A DNA stretch of 64,000 nt from Mesorhizobium sophorae (GCF_002270415.1 NZ_NNRI01000022.1:1-64000); one strand, 5' to 3'; counted from the first letter of the stretch, positions 45,829 to 54,552 are shown. Notes: generated by a model not told the origin, from the sequence alone. Numbers and translations: made by a program.

Positions 45829-46594
45829 TCCCGACATCCTGCTCAACCGGGCCAAGGCGTTGCGCCTCAATGGCCTGATCACCCATTGGGACGAAATCGC
45901 TGACGCGGACTGGCTGGCCGCCGTCCTTCAATGGGAAGAAGAGGAGCGCTCCGACCGTTCGATGCGGCGACGCACGCGTGCCGCCAGGCTCGGCCACTTC
46001 AAGCAACTGTCCGATTATGACTGGCACTGGCCTCGCCGCATCGACCGCGCCGCCGTCGAGGATCTGATGACCCTGTCCTTCATGAACGATGCCGCCAACA
46101 TCGTCTTTATCGGCCCCAACGGCGTCGGGAAATCGACACTTGCTCGCAATGTCGCTCACCAGGCGCTCATCTGCGGTCACACCGTCGTCTTCCGAACCGC
46201 CAGCGAGATGCTCGGCGAACTCGCCGCCCTCGACAGCGACGCAGCCTTGCGCCGACGCCTTCACCACTACGCCGCCGCCGACGTTCTTGCGATCGACGAG
46301 GTCGGGTATCTGTCCTACTCGAACCGTCATGCGGACCTGCTGTTCGAACTCATCAGCCGGCGCTACGAAAAACGCTCAACCATCATCACCACCAACAGAC
46401 CCTTCGCTGATTGGTCGGAGGTCTTTCCCAATGCCGCCTGCGTCGTCAGCCTCGTCGACCGCCTCATGCACCGATCCGAGGTGATCTCCATCGAAGGCGA
46501 TTCCTACCGCTTCAAGGAAGCGGCCGAGCGATCAAAGGCACAGCGCGAAAAACGCACCAGCCGCTCCTCCGGCGAAAAGGTGCCCGCAGCATGA
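45818..46594 (+). CDS. istB: IS21 helper ATPase IstB
   Basis: A 258-residue AAA+ ATPase with Walker A GPNGVGKST, Walker B VLAIDEVGYL and sensor-1 TTNRPFADW. It selects target DNA and stimulates IstA. The ATG at 45818 (or 45821) is used because GGAGG lies 5 nt upstream; an in-frame TTG at 45806 is less likely. Confidence 0.95.
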   Translation: MMNNPDILLNRAKALRLNGLITHWDEIADADWLAAVLQWEEEERSDRSMRRRTRAARLGHFKQLSDYDWHWPRRIDRAAVEDLMTLSFMNDAANIVFIGPNGVGKSTLARNVAHQALICGHTVVFRTASEMLGELAALDSDAALRRRLHHYAAADVLAIDEVGYLSYSNRHADLLFELISRRYEKRSTIITTNRPFADWSEVFPNAACVVSLVDRLMHRSEVISIEGDSYRFKEAAERSKAQREKRTSRSSGEKVPAA

Positions 46595-46812
46595 AACCAG
46601 ATCCTCAATCGTCCGGCCTCAGTCGTGGTATCCACTTCCTCATCAATCCCGAATGGACACCCGAACAGGCGCTCGCTGTCTTCGAGCTCCTCAACGATCT
46701 CGCCGATAGCATCTGGTCTCACTACGGCGTCCAACTCCAGGAACTTATCCAGGAGCAGCAACGAACACCGACCGATCACAGCGATATCGAAAAAGCCCCG
46801 TCCTCGCTCTAA
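46591..46812 (+). CDS. small IS21 accessory protein
   Basis: A 73-residue acidic helical protein (WTPEQALAVFELLNDLADSI) whose ATG overlaps the istB stop as ATGA. It ends 20 nt before the IS terminator. No known domain was recognised; its coupling suggests a regulatory or accessory transposition role. Confidence 0.65.
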   Translation: MKPDPQSSGLSRGIHFLINPEWTPEQALAVFELLNDLADSIWSHYGVQLQELIQEQQRTPTDHSDIEKAPSSL

Positions 46813-46832
46813 AGCACACATCCTCCACACTC

Positions 46833-46857
46833 GGCGGCCTGCAAAGGCCGCCTTTTT
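46833..46857 (+). terminator. intrinsic terminator of the IS21 operon
   Basis: Hairpin GGCGGCC-TGCAAA-GGCCGCC followed by TTTTT, directly after the last IS gene. Confidence 0.85.
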
Positions 46858-46920
46858 GTTCCGTCCACAAGCACCAAACGCTTGTCGTCGTTTAGACGCG
46901 CTTTTGAAAAGCCATCAACA

Positions 46921-46926
46921 ATCTAC
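46921..46926. repeat. right target-site duplication of the IS21 element
   Basis: ATCTAC, identical to 43474-43479; the second copy created by the insertion. Confidence 0.9.
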
Positions 46927-47081
46927 AGGGCGGGTTCGACATATTCGCCGAGGAGGTGGTGCCGATCTTGCGCAGGCGCGGACTTTTCCGGCACGACTAT
47001 GACGGGGCAACGCTACGGGACCATTTCGGTCTGCCGCGTCCGCAAAATACATTCAGCGGACTGCAAAGGGCGACCGCTTGA
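46927..47081 (+). pseudogene. LLM-class flavin monooxygenase, 3' part
   Basis: After the right target duplication the reading frame resumes as QGGFDIFAEEVVPILRRRGL, then FRHDYDGATLRDHFGLPRP, the typical C terminus of NtaA/SnaA/DszA-type monooxygenases. Codon phase is exact: the C at 43479 plus AG at 46927 forms the Gln codon after MPPYL. The stop is TGA at 47079-47081. It has no start of its own and is not expected to be translated. Confidence 0.93.
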
Positions 47082-47362
47082 TGCATCATGAAGATCGAAG
47101 ACCTGCTGTTTCCTTTTTTCGGGGTTCGCTGAGAAATCTCCAGCTTAAACCCGATCATTGATTGACGCTGACGCGCTCCCACGTTGATTGCCGCACCCAA
47201 AGGAATCCCAAACTCGGCGGTATACCCTCATGCCGCTATTCGAACTGGTACGGCGTACTCCGCGTGCAATTTCACATCAGCTTCACAAATCCGTTGCGAC
47301 CATTTCGTACGTGAAGGAGGCGGCTTTGCTTCGCGGCCGCCCCCTGCAAAAAGGATGGAAAA

Positions 47363-47827
47363 ATGTCCAAGATCACCGGTAAGACCGAAACGATCGAAAA
47401 CGTCGAATCCCCTACCTTCGAACCATCAAAGGCTGTCGAGCAAGTTCGCGCTGTCGCCGAACAGGGCGTTGAGCAGTCGAAGGAAGTCCTTTCCAAATTG
47501 AGCTCGGACGCCGAAACGCCTCAGAAGGCTCTCGAGTCGACCTTTGCAACGCCCAAGGCTACCAGTAACGAGGTGTCCCTGAAGACGATTGCCGCTCTGC
47601 GAGCGAATGCCGAAGCCGGCTTCTTCACGCACCTCGAAGCACTGGTTGCAGTTAAGTCACTGTCCGAGTTTTTCGAATTGCAGACCGCTTTCCTGCACAA
47701 ACAGATGGAAAATTCCGCGGAGCAGGCCAAGACCTTGCAGGCATTAATGTTGAGAGCTACCGAGGACGTGTCCAAGCCGTTTAAGGATGCCTTTGAGAAG
47801 GCGTTTCAGCAGCGCGAGGCCGCCTGA
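47363..47827 (+). CDS. phasin family protein
   Basis: A 154-residue amphipathic helical protein with AGGA 7 nt before the ATG. The phasin pattern is clear in AVAEQGVEQSKEVLSKL, LKTIAALRANAEAGFFTHLEALV and AFLHKQMENSAEQAKTLQAL. Phasins coat polyhydroxyalkanoate granules or act as stress-related granule proteins. A short GCCT/AGGC hairpin followed by TCTTTTTT (about 47827-47848) may be a weak terminator. Confidence 0.88.
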   Translation: MSKITGKTETIENVESPTFEPSKAVEQVRAVAEQGVEQSKEVLSKLSSDAETPQKALESTFATPKATSNEVSLKTIAALRANAEAGFFTHLEALVAVKSLSEFFELQTAFLHKQMENSAEQAKTLQALMLRATEDVSKPFKDAFEKAFQQREAA

Positions 47828-47918
47828 TTGCTTAAGGCTCTTTTTTGTTTGAGCACACAGGCTTGGCGGCTATTCTAGTAAACGTTGCGCAAAGCCGAAG
47901 CGATGCGGATATCGCCTG

Positions 47919-48314
47919 CTACCGTTTGCGGTAGTAGGCATCCCAAGCCAGCTTGATGTCGGCGAAGGACCATTCCCTGCGTCGACCGTAGGCGGGGCTT
48001 GGGCGGGTAAAACACTCGTTCAGTCCCGTCTCCCTCTGGAATCTCATAAACCACGCCGTGGATTTTGGCTTGCCGCGCGCCGTCGGCTGAATCCGGCGGA
48101 TGAGCTCGCTATGCGCCCAATGGTCTTGCGGATTGGCAAGGCAGGCCGGGTCCGCCAGGTAGGCCCGGAGTTTCTTGAGGGTGGCGTCGTCGGGCGCCTG
48201 ATGAAGTTCCGCACGCAATGACGCGACGGCCAAACTCGCTCCCTCTCGAGCAGCTTCCGTCAGCATGTCGCGCAGCTGGGTGCTGGTCAACACAAGCGCC
48301 TGCATGACTTCCAT
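47919..48314 (-). CDS. hypothetical protein beside the integrase
   Basis: A 131-residue helical protein. The ATG at 48314 is the first internal Met starting a family-like sequence (MEVMQALVLTSTQLRDMLTE); the frame is open further upstream. A C-terminal Trp-containing segment (REWSFADIKLAWDAYYRKR) is basic. It lies downstream of the integrase on the same strand. A DNA-binding or directionality role is possible from context only. Confidence 0.55.
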   Translation of the reverse strand: MEVMQALVLTSTQLRDMLTEAAREGASLAVASLRAELHQAPDDATLKKLRAYLADPACLANPQDHWAHSELIRRIQPTARGKPKSTAWFMRFQRETGLNECFTRPSPAYGRRREWSFADIKLAWDAYYRKR

Positions 48315-48396
48315 GGGCATAGCTTTCGTTGTGGATTGTCGCGGCTGAACATCGCCGCAGGCCCATTGCCTCACAAACGAAAAATGACGTCAAGCG

Positions 48397-49770
48397 CTAG
48401 ACGCCGAGCAGGACGCCAAGCCGTTCAGTCACCGGGCGCATCGGGTCTACAAGACCGAGGTCGTAGATCATGGTCGTTTCAAGATTTCCTTTGTGGTCGA
48501 CGTAGTGTGACACGGCCTCGTGCGATACGCCTTGGGCTGTCAACATCAGGGAGATGGCAATCCGCTTGAGGTCGTAAAGCTGGAAATACTCCGGAACGCC
48601 CGGCATCGCTTTGAACCTGTCCAGCCCCTTGCGGAAATTGTCGCGGGGCTGGGTCATATCGGTGTGCGAGGGGAACAGTAACTTGCTTTCAGGCCAGCGG
48701 AGGCGTTGGGCCCGCACCATCCCGGCCACCCTAGGATGGATCGGCACCGAACGGTATGCGTATTCATAGAGCGAACGCGACAGTTTGATGCCCTTGGTGT
48801 TGTGCTTGTGCCAGACAAGCTTCTCCAGATCAAAATGGTCGAATTCCGCCTTGGTCAGATCGCTGGGGCGGGCCATGGTCAGGAACAGGATGCCCATAAA
48901 ATTGGAGAGCTCCTCCATCTGGTCGTTGGCCGTTGCCACCTGCCCCTTGACCAGAGCCATGTTCCGTTTGGCGAACCCTTCCAGGTGATCAATTTCAGGC
49001 GGTGCCTCGAACACCGGATAGAAGATGTGAGCTGCGATTTGGCGGATCTGCTCTGTTGAGTAATCCCGGCGTCGGCGTATAACCTTCCGGGCTCGGATAG
49101 GAGTGCAGGGGTTGCGCATGTCCACCAACTGCATACGGATGGCCCAGTTATAGAGCGCCAGTACGTGCCGTAGCGCGCTGTTGAACACGTATCCCGACGA
49201 AAATTGCTTCTGGAATTCCTCGATATTCAGCGGTTTGATCGAGGAAAGCGGCCGGTCGGCGAACATCGTCCCGAAATCTTTGTAACGACGCCGACTGTTG
49301 TGGCCGCGCTTGCTTGCCACCGTCGGCGCGGGCCGCAGCCAATGCGCCACAAAGATCGCGAAGTTGTAGCGGTAGCCGGCGGAGAGGCCGCTCACATGGC
49401 TTTCCCAATAGCGGTCGATCGCCTCACGGACCGTTAGAAGATGAGCACGGCGAGGGTCGGTTCGGTCGAAATCTGGATTGTTCCCGGCCTCCAGGCGGCG
49501 TTGCCGTTTGCCGACCGCCAGCCGGGCAGAGGATACGTTGAGGACGACGGTAGACCCGAGCACTGTTCGATAACGCCTGCCATTGAACGTGTAAGCATGG
49601 ACAAAGGCCTTGTGCCCCAACTCAGTAACACGGAGCCCCAGACCCGAAACGGAGTCACTTCGTATACGACCGTCCACTCCAACGGGATAATCCCAGTATA
49701 TTTCCTGGCCTTTCCCAAGTGGGCAACTTGCAGTAAAAACAAGATCGTCAGTCAAAAACAATTTAGGCAT
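48397..49770 (-). CDS. P4-type tyrosine integrase of a tRNA-Arg island
   Basis: A 457-residue integrase with an N-terminal arm-binding DUF4102-like segment (GLGLRVTELGHKAFVHAYTF), a core-binding region and a catalytic domain. Arg is in LTMARPSDLTK, Lys in HNTKGIKL, His in VSHYVDHKG and Tyr in TTMIYD. The HxxR box reads YDLKRIA, with Asp for His. The ATG at 49770 is chosen because the conserved part begins there. It lies 140 nt from a tRNA-Arg 3' fragment, as usual for islands inserted in tRNA genes. Confidence 0.87.
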   Translation of the reverse strand: MPKLFLTDDLVFTASCPLGKGQEIYWDYPVGVDGRIRSDSVSGLGLRVTELGHKAFVHAYTFNGRRYRTVLGSTVVLNVSSARLAVGKRQRRLEAGNNPDFDRTDPRRAHLLTVREAIDRYWESHVSGLSAGYRYNFAIFVAHWLRPAPTVASKRGHNSRRRYKDFGTMFADRPLSSIKPLNIEEFQKQFSSGYVFNSALRHVLALYNWAIRMQLVDMRNPCTPIRARKVIRRRRDYSTEQIRQIAAHIFYPVFEAPPEIDHLEGFAKRNMALVKGQVATANDQMEELSNFMGILFLTMARPSDLTKAEFDHFDLEKLVWHKHNTKGIKLSRSLYEYAYRSVPIHPRVAGMVRAQRLRWPESKLLFPSHTDMTQPRDNFRKGLDRFKAMPGVPEYFQLYDLKRIAISLMLTAQGVSHEAVSHYVDHKGNLETTMIYDLGLVDPMRPVTERLGVLLGV

Positions 49771-50351
49771 TTCATGTAACTTCCATGTAACCGATTTATA
49801 GCAAATGTTACATAGAAAGTGAAGTAATGATGTTGAGTACATCAACAAAAATGACCAGAAAACAAATGATTAGGAATTTCAATAATCTCGTATTGTCGTA
49901 CGGTTGGCGCTCCGAAGGAAGGGGTCATGCGTTCGAATCGCGTCGGGTGCGCCATATTATTCAAATAGTTACATGAAAACCGATCCAGTCGATTCTTCCC
50001 ATGTATCTTTCATGTAACCGATCTTTGGTCGGGACGTTCATCCGGCACTAATAGTCACTGGAGTGGGGCGGATCGGGTTCTCCGTCCGCGACCGTGTCAC
50101 CAACTGACCCCTCGCCCGATCTGTTTTGCGCGGCACTTCCCCTCGACCGAGCATCGCCCTTTTGGAGGAGAAGTGAAAAAAGCAGGAGGAAAGCCTTGAG
50201 CTCCGCCTCCTTCGTTTTCCTACCTGACTGCACCCCACTGGGCCAGTGCACAAATCACACACCGGCCTGTCAGAAATTTCCCCACCGCCTGTCAGAACAT
50301 CTGGAGCGAGGTACCATAGGTCTCAAGACCCAACAATCAGCAAGGAACCTC
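49771..50351. other. island-chromosome boundary region
   Basis: AT-rich element DNA (49771-49909) contains the integrase promoter, then the tRNA fragment (49910-49954). From 49955 to the pilin start no gene is seen; the frame open from 50094 has no support before 50352. Confidence 0.5.
49910..49954 (+). other. attachment site: 3' fragment of tRNA-Arg(CCG)
   Basis: The sequence from CTCCGAA (anticodon loop with CCG) through the T-arm ATGCG-TTCGAAT-CGCGT to the acceptor end GGGTGCGCCA is a tRNA 3' half. The preceding bases cannot form the 5' anticodon stem, so identity starts in the anticodon loop, the usual crossover site of P4-type integrases. The intact tRNA should lie at the other end of the island, outside the window to the left. 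Confidence 0.85.
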
Positions 50352-51044
50352 ATGACTATGCAACTCACTTTCAACAGCCTTTTCAGCCGTCTTACCTCCA
50401 ACAAGGGCTATACGATCGACCAGACCATTCTGATCGTCGCCATCATCGCCATCCTTATCACCCTCGTGATCATCACCGTGGGTTGGCAGCTCATCAACCG
50501 CTCCAGCGGTACCAAGGCCGGTGCCCAGCTCAAGCAGGTTGAAGACGCCAACGGCCAGTTCTATTCCGGCCAGCACGTGTGGCCGCACGTGGCTCTTACT
50601 ACCGCCGGCACCCCTACCAGCAACATCGCCGTTTTGGTTAATAACACCATCCCCGCTGCCAGCTGGGCCAGCAACGTCGACAAAACCGACCTGCGCAACA
50701 TCCTGCCCGGCTTCCGCATAACCGGCACCGGCACCTCCGCCGTGGTTTACCATGGTTTCGGCGGTGGCAACTCCACGACCGGTATCATCACCGAACAGGC
50801 CAACACCATGGCCACCGTCGGTAGCGACCAGCGCATGGTTGTCCAGTTTGCTGACATGCCCCTGGCCGACGCGAAGGAAGCCGACAAGGCCATCGATGGC
50901 GCGATCGACGCCACCAAGGGCCGCGTGGTTTACGGCACCACTGCCTGCCTGAACAGCACGCTCGGCGGTGCGACCACCATCCCGACCGCTCAGCCAACCG
51001 CCAGCCTTGTAACCGTCTGCTACGCGGCCAACACCGTCAACTAA
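50352..51044 (+). CDS. type IV pilin-like protein
   Basis: A 230-residue protein with AAGGA before the ATG at 50352. A prepilin-type leader ends SNKG, followed by YTIDQTILIVAIIAILITLV, the hydrophobic pilin stem. The usual Glu at mature position 5 is Gln. The mature head has two cysteines (ACLNST and TVCYAAN), which could form the D-region loop. It is probably a secreted pilus subunit or pseudopilin. No prepilin peptidase or assembly ATPase lies nearby, so machinery must come from elsewhere. Confidence 0.75.
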   Translation: MTMQLTFNSLFSRLTSNKGYTIDQTILIVAIIAILITLVIITVGWQLINRSSGTKAGAQLKQVEDANGQFYSGQHVWPHVALTTAGTPTSNIAVLVNNTIPAASWASNVDKTDLRNILPGFRITGTGTSAVVYHGFGGGNSTTGIITEQANTMATVGSDQRMVVQFADMPLADAKEADKAIDGAIDATKGRVVYGTTACLNSTLGGATTIPTAQPTASLVTVCYAANTVN

Positions 51045-51063
51045 GCCTGAGCCTACCCAAAAA

Positions 51064-51085
51064 GCCGCCCCACCGGGCGGCTTGT
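51064..51085 (+). terminator. intrinsic terminator after the pilin-like gene
   Basis: GCCGCCC-CACC-GGGCGGC hairpin (51064-51081) followed by TTGTT, 20 nt after the stop. The T-run is short, but position and stem are good. Confidence 0.7.
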
Positions 51086-51263
51086 TGCGCTTTTACTCCG
51101 CTTCACCGTTCATTTTCGGCTCGCCCCATCATCACGCGCCGGCGCCTGACCCAGGCGAAGTCGGCCGAGGTGAAACAGCCCGGCGTGGCGTAGCCGCAAC
51201 GGCGGTTGCCCCATTTGGCGTCACTGGCGACGCCAAGCGGTTGAGGTTGCGGTAGAGTGGCCT

Positions 51264-53000
51264 ATGCATCTCCTATGCCGCCTGTCGCTGCTCGCCGCCT
51301 TGCTGGTGGTGGCGCCAGCGTGGGCGCAAGATTGGGGCGCTGTCGCCAATATCTCCGCCACCATGGGCGTCACAGGTGGCCGGCTTTGCTATGGCGAGGC
51401 TAGCCGCGGCGATATCGGTTGCCCTTCAGATGCGCCAATAATTAGCGGCTCGACCATTTCGGGCACGTTTGTGGGGGATGGATCCGGCCTCACCGGCGTC
51501 ACGGTAGCCACCGATCGCATTGTGAGCGGCACGAGCGCCGCGATTATCAGCCCCGACGGAACCGTGACCATGCTCGGGCGACTGGAAATCGTGACTGGCA
51601 CCAATGTGGTCTCCCTCGGCAAGGGTGCCGGGTATAGCAATACCGGGAGTAATGTTACGGTTGTCGGCAAGTCGGCCGGAAATTTCAACTCAGGCTCCAA
51701 CGTCGCAGCGTTGGGCGATTTTGCCGGTCAGAACAATCCCGGGAGTGCCCTCACGGCGGTCGGGCATGCCGCCGCGCAGAACAACACCGGAAACAACGTC
51801 ACCGCCCTGGGGGCTTGGGCTGGCACCTCCAACACCTTCAGCAACGTCACCCTGCTGGGCTACAACGTCTATACCGCCGACAAGTCCAACCAGGTGGTGC
51901 TGGGCAACGGCAACGTGGTGGAAGTAAGCACCAGCGGCGTTTATGTCGGCAAGGGCGTTAGTATCACGGGCACCATCTCCGCCACCAATTTCGTCGGTAA
52001 CGGCTCCGGCCTCACTGGCATCAGCACGGTTACCGACCGGATCATCTCCGGTACAGCCAGCGCCATCATTAGCCCCAGCGGCAACCTTAACGTCCGGGGC
52101 CTGCTGGATATCGTCACCACCTCCAACGTCGTCGGCATCGGTTCTAGCGCAGCCAAAAACAATACGGGCGTCCAGGTCACCGCCTTGGGCTATGCCGCAG
52201 CCCAGAACAACACCGCCAACTACCTCACCGCCGTTGGTTATGCTGCGGCGTTGTCCAACAGCATGCCGAATGTCACCGCCGTGGGTACCAACGCGGGATA
52301 TAGCAACTCCGGCACCAACGCCACTGCGGTCGGTATGAGTGCAGGCCAAAACAACACGGGCAGCAGCCTCGCCGCCTTGGGCTATGCTGCAGGGCAGAAT
52401 AACAGCGGGGATTATTCCACCTTGGTCGGTGGCCTTGCCGGGCAGAACAACACCCAGACCCATCTTACGGGCATCGGCTATTTCGCAGGAAAGGACAACA
52501 CGTCCCCCTTCGTGACGGCAGTGGGTGAAGAGGCCGGCCAGCTCAACTCCGGCTACGCCCTTGTGGCGGTAGGCGTTGCAGCCGGCAAGTACAATACTGG
52601 CTCCAACTCCACCGTCATCGGCTCCTATGCAGGCCAGTACAATACGGGCCTCAACGCTGCCACCTTGGGTTATCTTGCGGGACGGAACAACATCGGCAGC
52701 AACGTCACCGCCCTAGGTGCCTATGCTGTCTACAGTAGCGTCGTGTCCAATACCTTCAGCAACGTCACCGGCGTTGGCTTCAACGCCCAGCCCAGCAAGT
52801 CCAATCAGGTGGTTCTGGGCGATGGCAACATCGTCGAAGTCTCCACCACCGGCGTCTATCTCGGCAAGGGTGTCAGCACCACCGGCGTCGTCACCGCCAC
52901 GGCCATCTATCTGGCCGACAACCCCGCCATCACTTGCGGCCCAGCCACCTACGGCACCACCAAATTCATCAACGGTCGCCCTTATTACTGCCGCCAGTAG
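51264..53000 (+). CDS. secreted 16-residue-repeat protein, adhesin- or tail-fibre-like
   Basis: A 578-residue protein with a Sec signal peptide (residues 1-21, ending AWAQ). The body is two copies of one module. Each starts GDGSGLTGV/GNGSGLTGI, then TDRI(V/I)SGT, then tandem 16-residue repeats of the type VTALGYAAAQNNTGSN (5 in copy one, about 12 in copy two), then KSNQVVLG(N/D)GN and GVY(V/L)GKGVS. The repeats resemble the beta-roll head of YadA-type adhesins and phage tail fibres. There is no YadA anchor; the C terminus has two cysteines (ITCGPATYG, PYYCRQ). It is probably a surface or pilus-tip adhesin. Confidence 0.75.
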   Translation: MHLLCRLSLLAALLVVAPAWAQDWGAVANISATMGVTGGRLCYGEASRGDIGCPSDAPIISGSTISGTFVGDGSGLTGVTVATDRIVSGTSAAIISPDGTVTMLGRLEIVTGTNVVSLGKGAGYSNTGSNVTVVGKSAGNFNSGSNVAALGDFAGQNNPGSALTAVGHAAAQNNTGNNVTALGAWAGTSNTFSNVTLLGYNVYTADKSNQVVLGNGNVVEVSTSGVYVGKGVSITGTISATNFVGNGSGLTGISTVTDRIISGTASAIISPSGNLNVRGLLDIVTTSNVVGIGSSAAKNNTGVQVTALGYAAAQNNTANYLTAVGYAAALSNSMPNVTAVGTNAGYSNSGTNATAVGMSAGQNNTGSSLAALGYAAGQNNSGDYSTLVGGLAGQNNTQTHLTGIGYFAGKDNTSPFVTAVGEEAGQLNSGYALVAVGVAAGKYNTGSNSTVIGSYAGQYNTGLNAATLGYLAGRNNIGSNVTALGAYAVYSSVVSNTFSNVTGVGFNAQPSKSNQVVLGDGNIVEVSTTGVYLGKGVSTTGVVTATAIYLADNPAITCGPATYGTTKFINGRPYYCRQ

Positions 53001-53121
53001 GAAGTTTCATCAGGACTTGCCGCTTATTTCTGGGAATGGGCGGTCCCGGCTTGCCGGCCACGCTGCGGGCAAGTAAAGAAGCGCACGTGGCAATCTGACG
53101 TTACTCGTCCATGGGTGTTTT

Positions 53122-53415
53122 ATGCACGGCGGTGAAGAATTGCGAAAACAGCGGCGTCGGCGCGTTCTGAAAGGAGCGACGATTCTGACAGGTATATCAA
53201 ATTCCGAGGTCAAGTGCACTGTTCGAAACATGCATTCCAAAGGTGCAGAGTTACAAGTGTCAATCGAAGCGCGCGTTCCGGACGAATTCCTTCTCTACAT
53301 CCCGATTGACGGCATAGGCTATAAGTCAGTTGTTCAGTGGCGAAGAGCAGATAAGATCGGGGTGATGTTCTTTGGCACAGAACCAAAGCCACATTGGCAC
53401 TACGGTTCGGTCTAA
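53122..53415 (+). CDS. PilZ-domain protein
   Basis: A 97-residue protein made of one PilZ domain: the N-terminal Arg motif (RKQRRRRVLKG), VRNMHSKGAEL in place of the (D/N)xSxxG loop, and the closing VVQWRRADKIGVMF. PilZ domains bind cyclic di-GMP and tune motility or surface polymers. The loop Ser is shifted or replaced by His, so ligand binding is uncertain. Its place beside the pilin and adhesin genes is suggestive. Confidence 0.75.
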   Translation: MHGGEELRKQRRRRVLKGATILTGISNSEVKCTVRNMHSKGAELQVSIEARVPDEFLLYIPIDGIGYKSVVQWRRADKIGVMFFGTEPKPHWHYGSV

Positions 53416-53550
53416 ACTTCAGGAACAGCCTTGTATCTGATAAGTAACCACCCCTGTCTTTACCACCGACAAGAAGGCACCTGCTTGGCATTTCCGAGCT
53501 CAAACGCCCTAAGGGCCTGCGAGGACCGGGGCGCGAACCTGCCGTTCGCC

Positions 53551-54552
53551 TCAGGTAGCCTTCAACAACCTCGCCTGTTCGGCCTCGTGGCGGAGGTTCT
53601 GCCGCGGCCTTGGCCCGATCTGCTGGATCACCAGCCCGGCGGCCAGCGAGCCGAGATCGCCGCAATCCTTGAGACTGCGTCCCGTCGTGTAGCCATAGAG
53701 GAAACCGGCGGCGTAGAGGTCGCCGGCGCCGGTCGTGTCGACCAGTTCCTTAATCGCGGCCGCCTCGATGGTGACGGTCTCCTTGCCGCGCACGATGACC
53801 GAGCCCTTTTCCGAGCGGGTGACGGCGGCGATCTTGCAGTCCTTGCGGATGGCGGACAGCGCCTCGTCGAACGAAGCGGTTTGGTAGAGCGACTTGATCT
53901 CGTGGCTGTTGGCAAAAACGATGTCGACGGTGCCCGATCGCATCAGGTCGAGGAATTCGTCACGGTAGCGGTCGACGCAGAACGAATCCGAGAGTGTCAT
54001 CGACACTTCGCGGCCTGCCGTGTGCGCGAGCTTCGCCGTCTGCCGGATCGCTTCCTTGGCGCGCGGCGGGTCCCACAGATAGCCCTCGAAATATGTGACC
54101 TTGGCGCCCGATGCCTTGTCGGCCTCGACATCCTCCGGCCCGAGCTCGACGCAGGCGCCGAGATAGGTGTTCATCGAGCGTTCGCCGTCCGGCGTGACGA
54201 AGATCATCGAGCGCGCCGTCGGCGGCTCACCCTTGAGCGGCCTGGTGTCGAAGGCGACACCCTGCGCACGGATGTCATGCGCATAGATTTCGCCGAGCGC
54301 ATCGTTCGAGACCTTGCCGAAGAAGGCGGCACGGCCGCCGAAGCTGGCGACGCCGGCCGCCGTGTTGCCGGCGCTGCCGCCGGACGCTTCGATCGCCGGG
54401 CCCATGCGGCTGTAGAGCAGTTCGGCGCGCTGGGTGTCGATGAGGTTCATCGCGCCCTTGATGATGCCGTTGGTCTCGAGGAAGTCCTCCTCGCACTGGG
54501 CGATGATGTCGACAATGGCATTGCCGATGCAAAGCACGTCATATTCCGGCAT
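53551..54552 (-). CDS. adenosine kinase / PfkB-family sugar kinase
   Basis: A 333-residue ribokinase-fold kinase. The ATG at 54552 has GGAG 6 nt upstream. Substrate and phosphate sites are visible: GNAIVDIIAQ, SGGSAGNTAAGVASFGG, and the catalytic DTTGAGDLYAAGFLYG with Asp as base. Rhizobial orthologues are annotated adenosine kinase, which makes AMP from adenosine. It would recycle the adenosine left from SAM-dependent methylation, in keeping with metK nearby, although they are not in one operon. Confidence 0.9.
   Translation of the reverse strand: MPEYDVLCIGNAIVDIIAQCEEDFLETNGIIKGAMNLIDTQRAELLYSRMGPAIEASGGSAGNTAAGVASFGGRAAFFGKVSNDALGEIYAHDIRAQGVAFDTRPLKGEPPTARSMIFVTPDGERSMNTYLGACVELGPEDVEADKASGAKVTYFEGYLWDPPRAKEAIRQTAKLAHTAGREVSMTLSDSFCVDRYRDEFLDLMRSGTVDIVFANSHEIKSLYQTASFDEALSAIRKDCKIAAVTRSEKGSVIVRGKETVTIEAAAIKELVDTTGAGDLYAAGFLYGYTTGRSLKDCGDLGSLAAGLVIQQIGPRPRQNLRHEAEQARLLKAT

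Larger units (their letters stand above)
43480..46920 (+). mobile_element. IS21-family insertion sequence, 3441 bp, four genes
   Basis: The ends are TGT (43480) and ACA (46920), flanked by a 6-bp duplication ATCTAC. The terminal 40 nt of the two ends match in register at 28 positions, including an uninterrupted TAAACGACGACAAG (43506-43519, complement 46881-46894). It carries a zinc-finger-like gene, istA, istB and a small gene, all closely coupled, ending in an intrinsic terminator. The sharp duplication and intact genes suggest a recent insertion. Confidence 0.95.

Noticed and set aside
44779..45882. 367-residue minus-strand frame over istA
   Set aside because: It is the mirror of the well-supported IstA gene.
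49860..49960. Intact tRNA gene
   Set aside because: Only the 3' half is present; the bases before the anticodon loop cannot form the D-arm or 5' stems.
51690..52463. 257-residue minus-strand frame in the adhesin gene
   Set aside because: It only mirrors the repeats of the plus-strand gene.
51600..52740. Possible CRISPR or satellite array
   Set aside because: The repeats are imperfect, run without unique spacers, and stay in frame as 16-codon units, so they are protein repeats.
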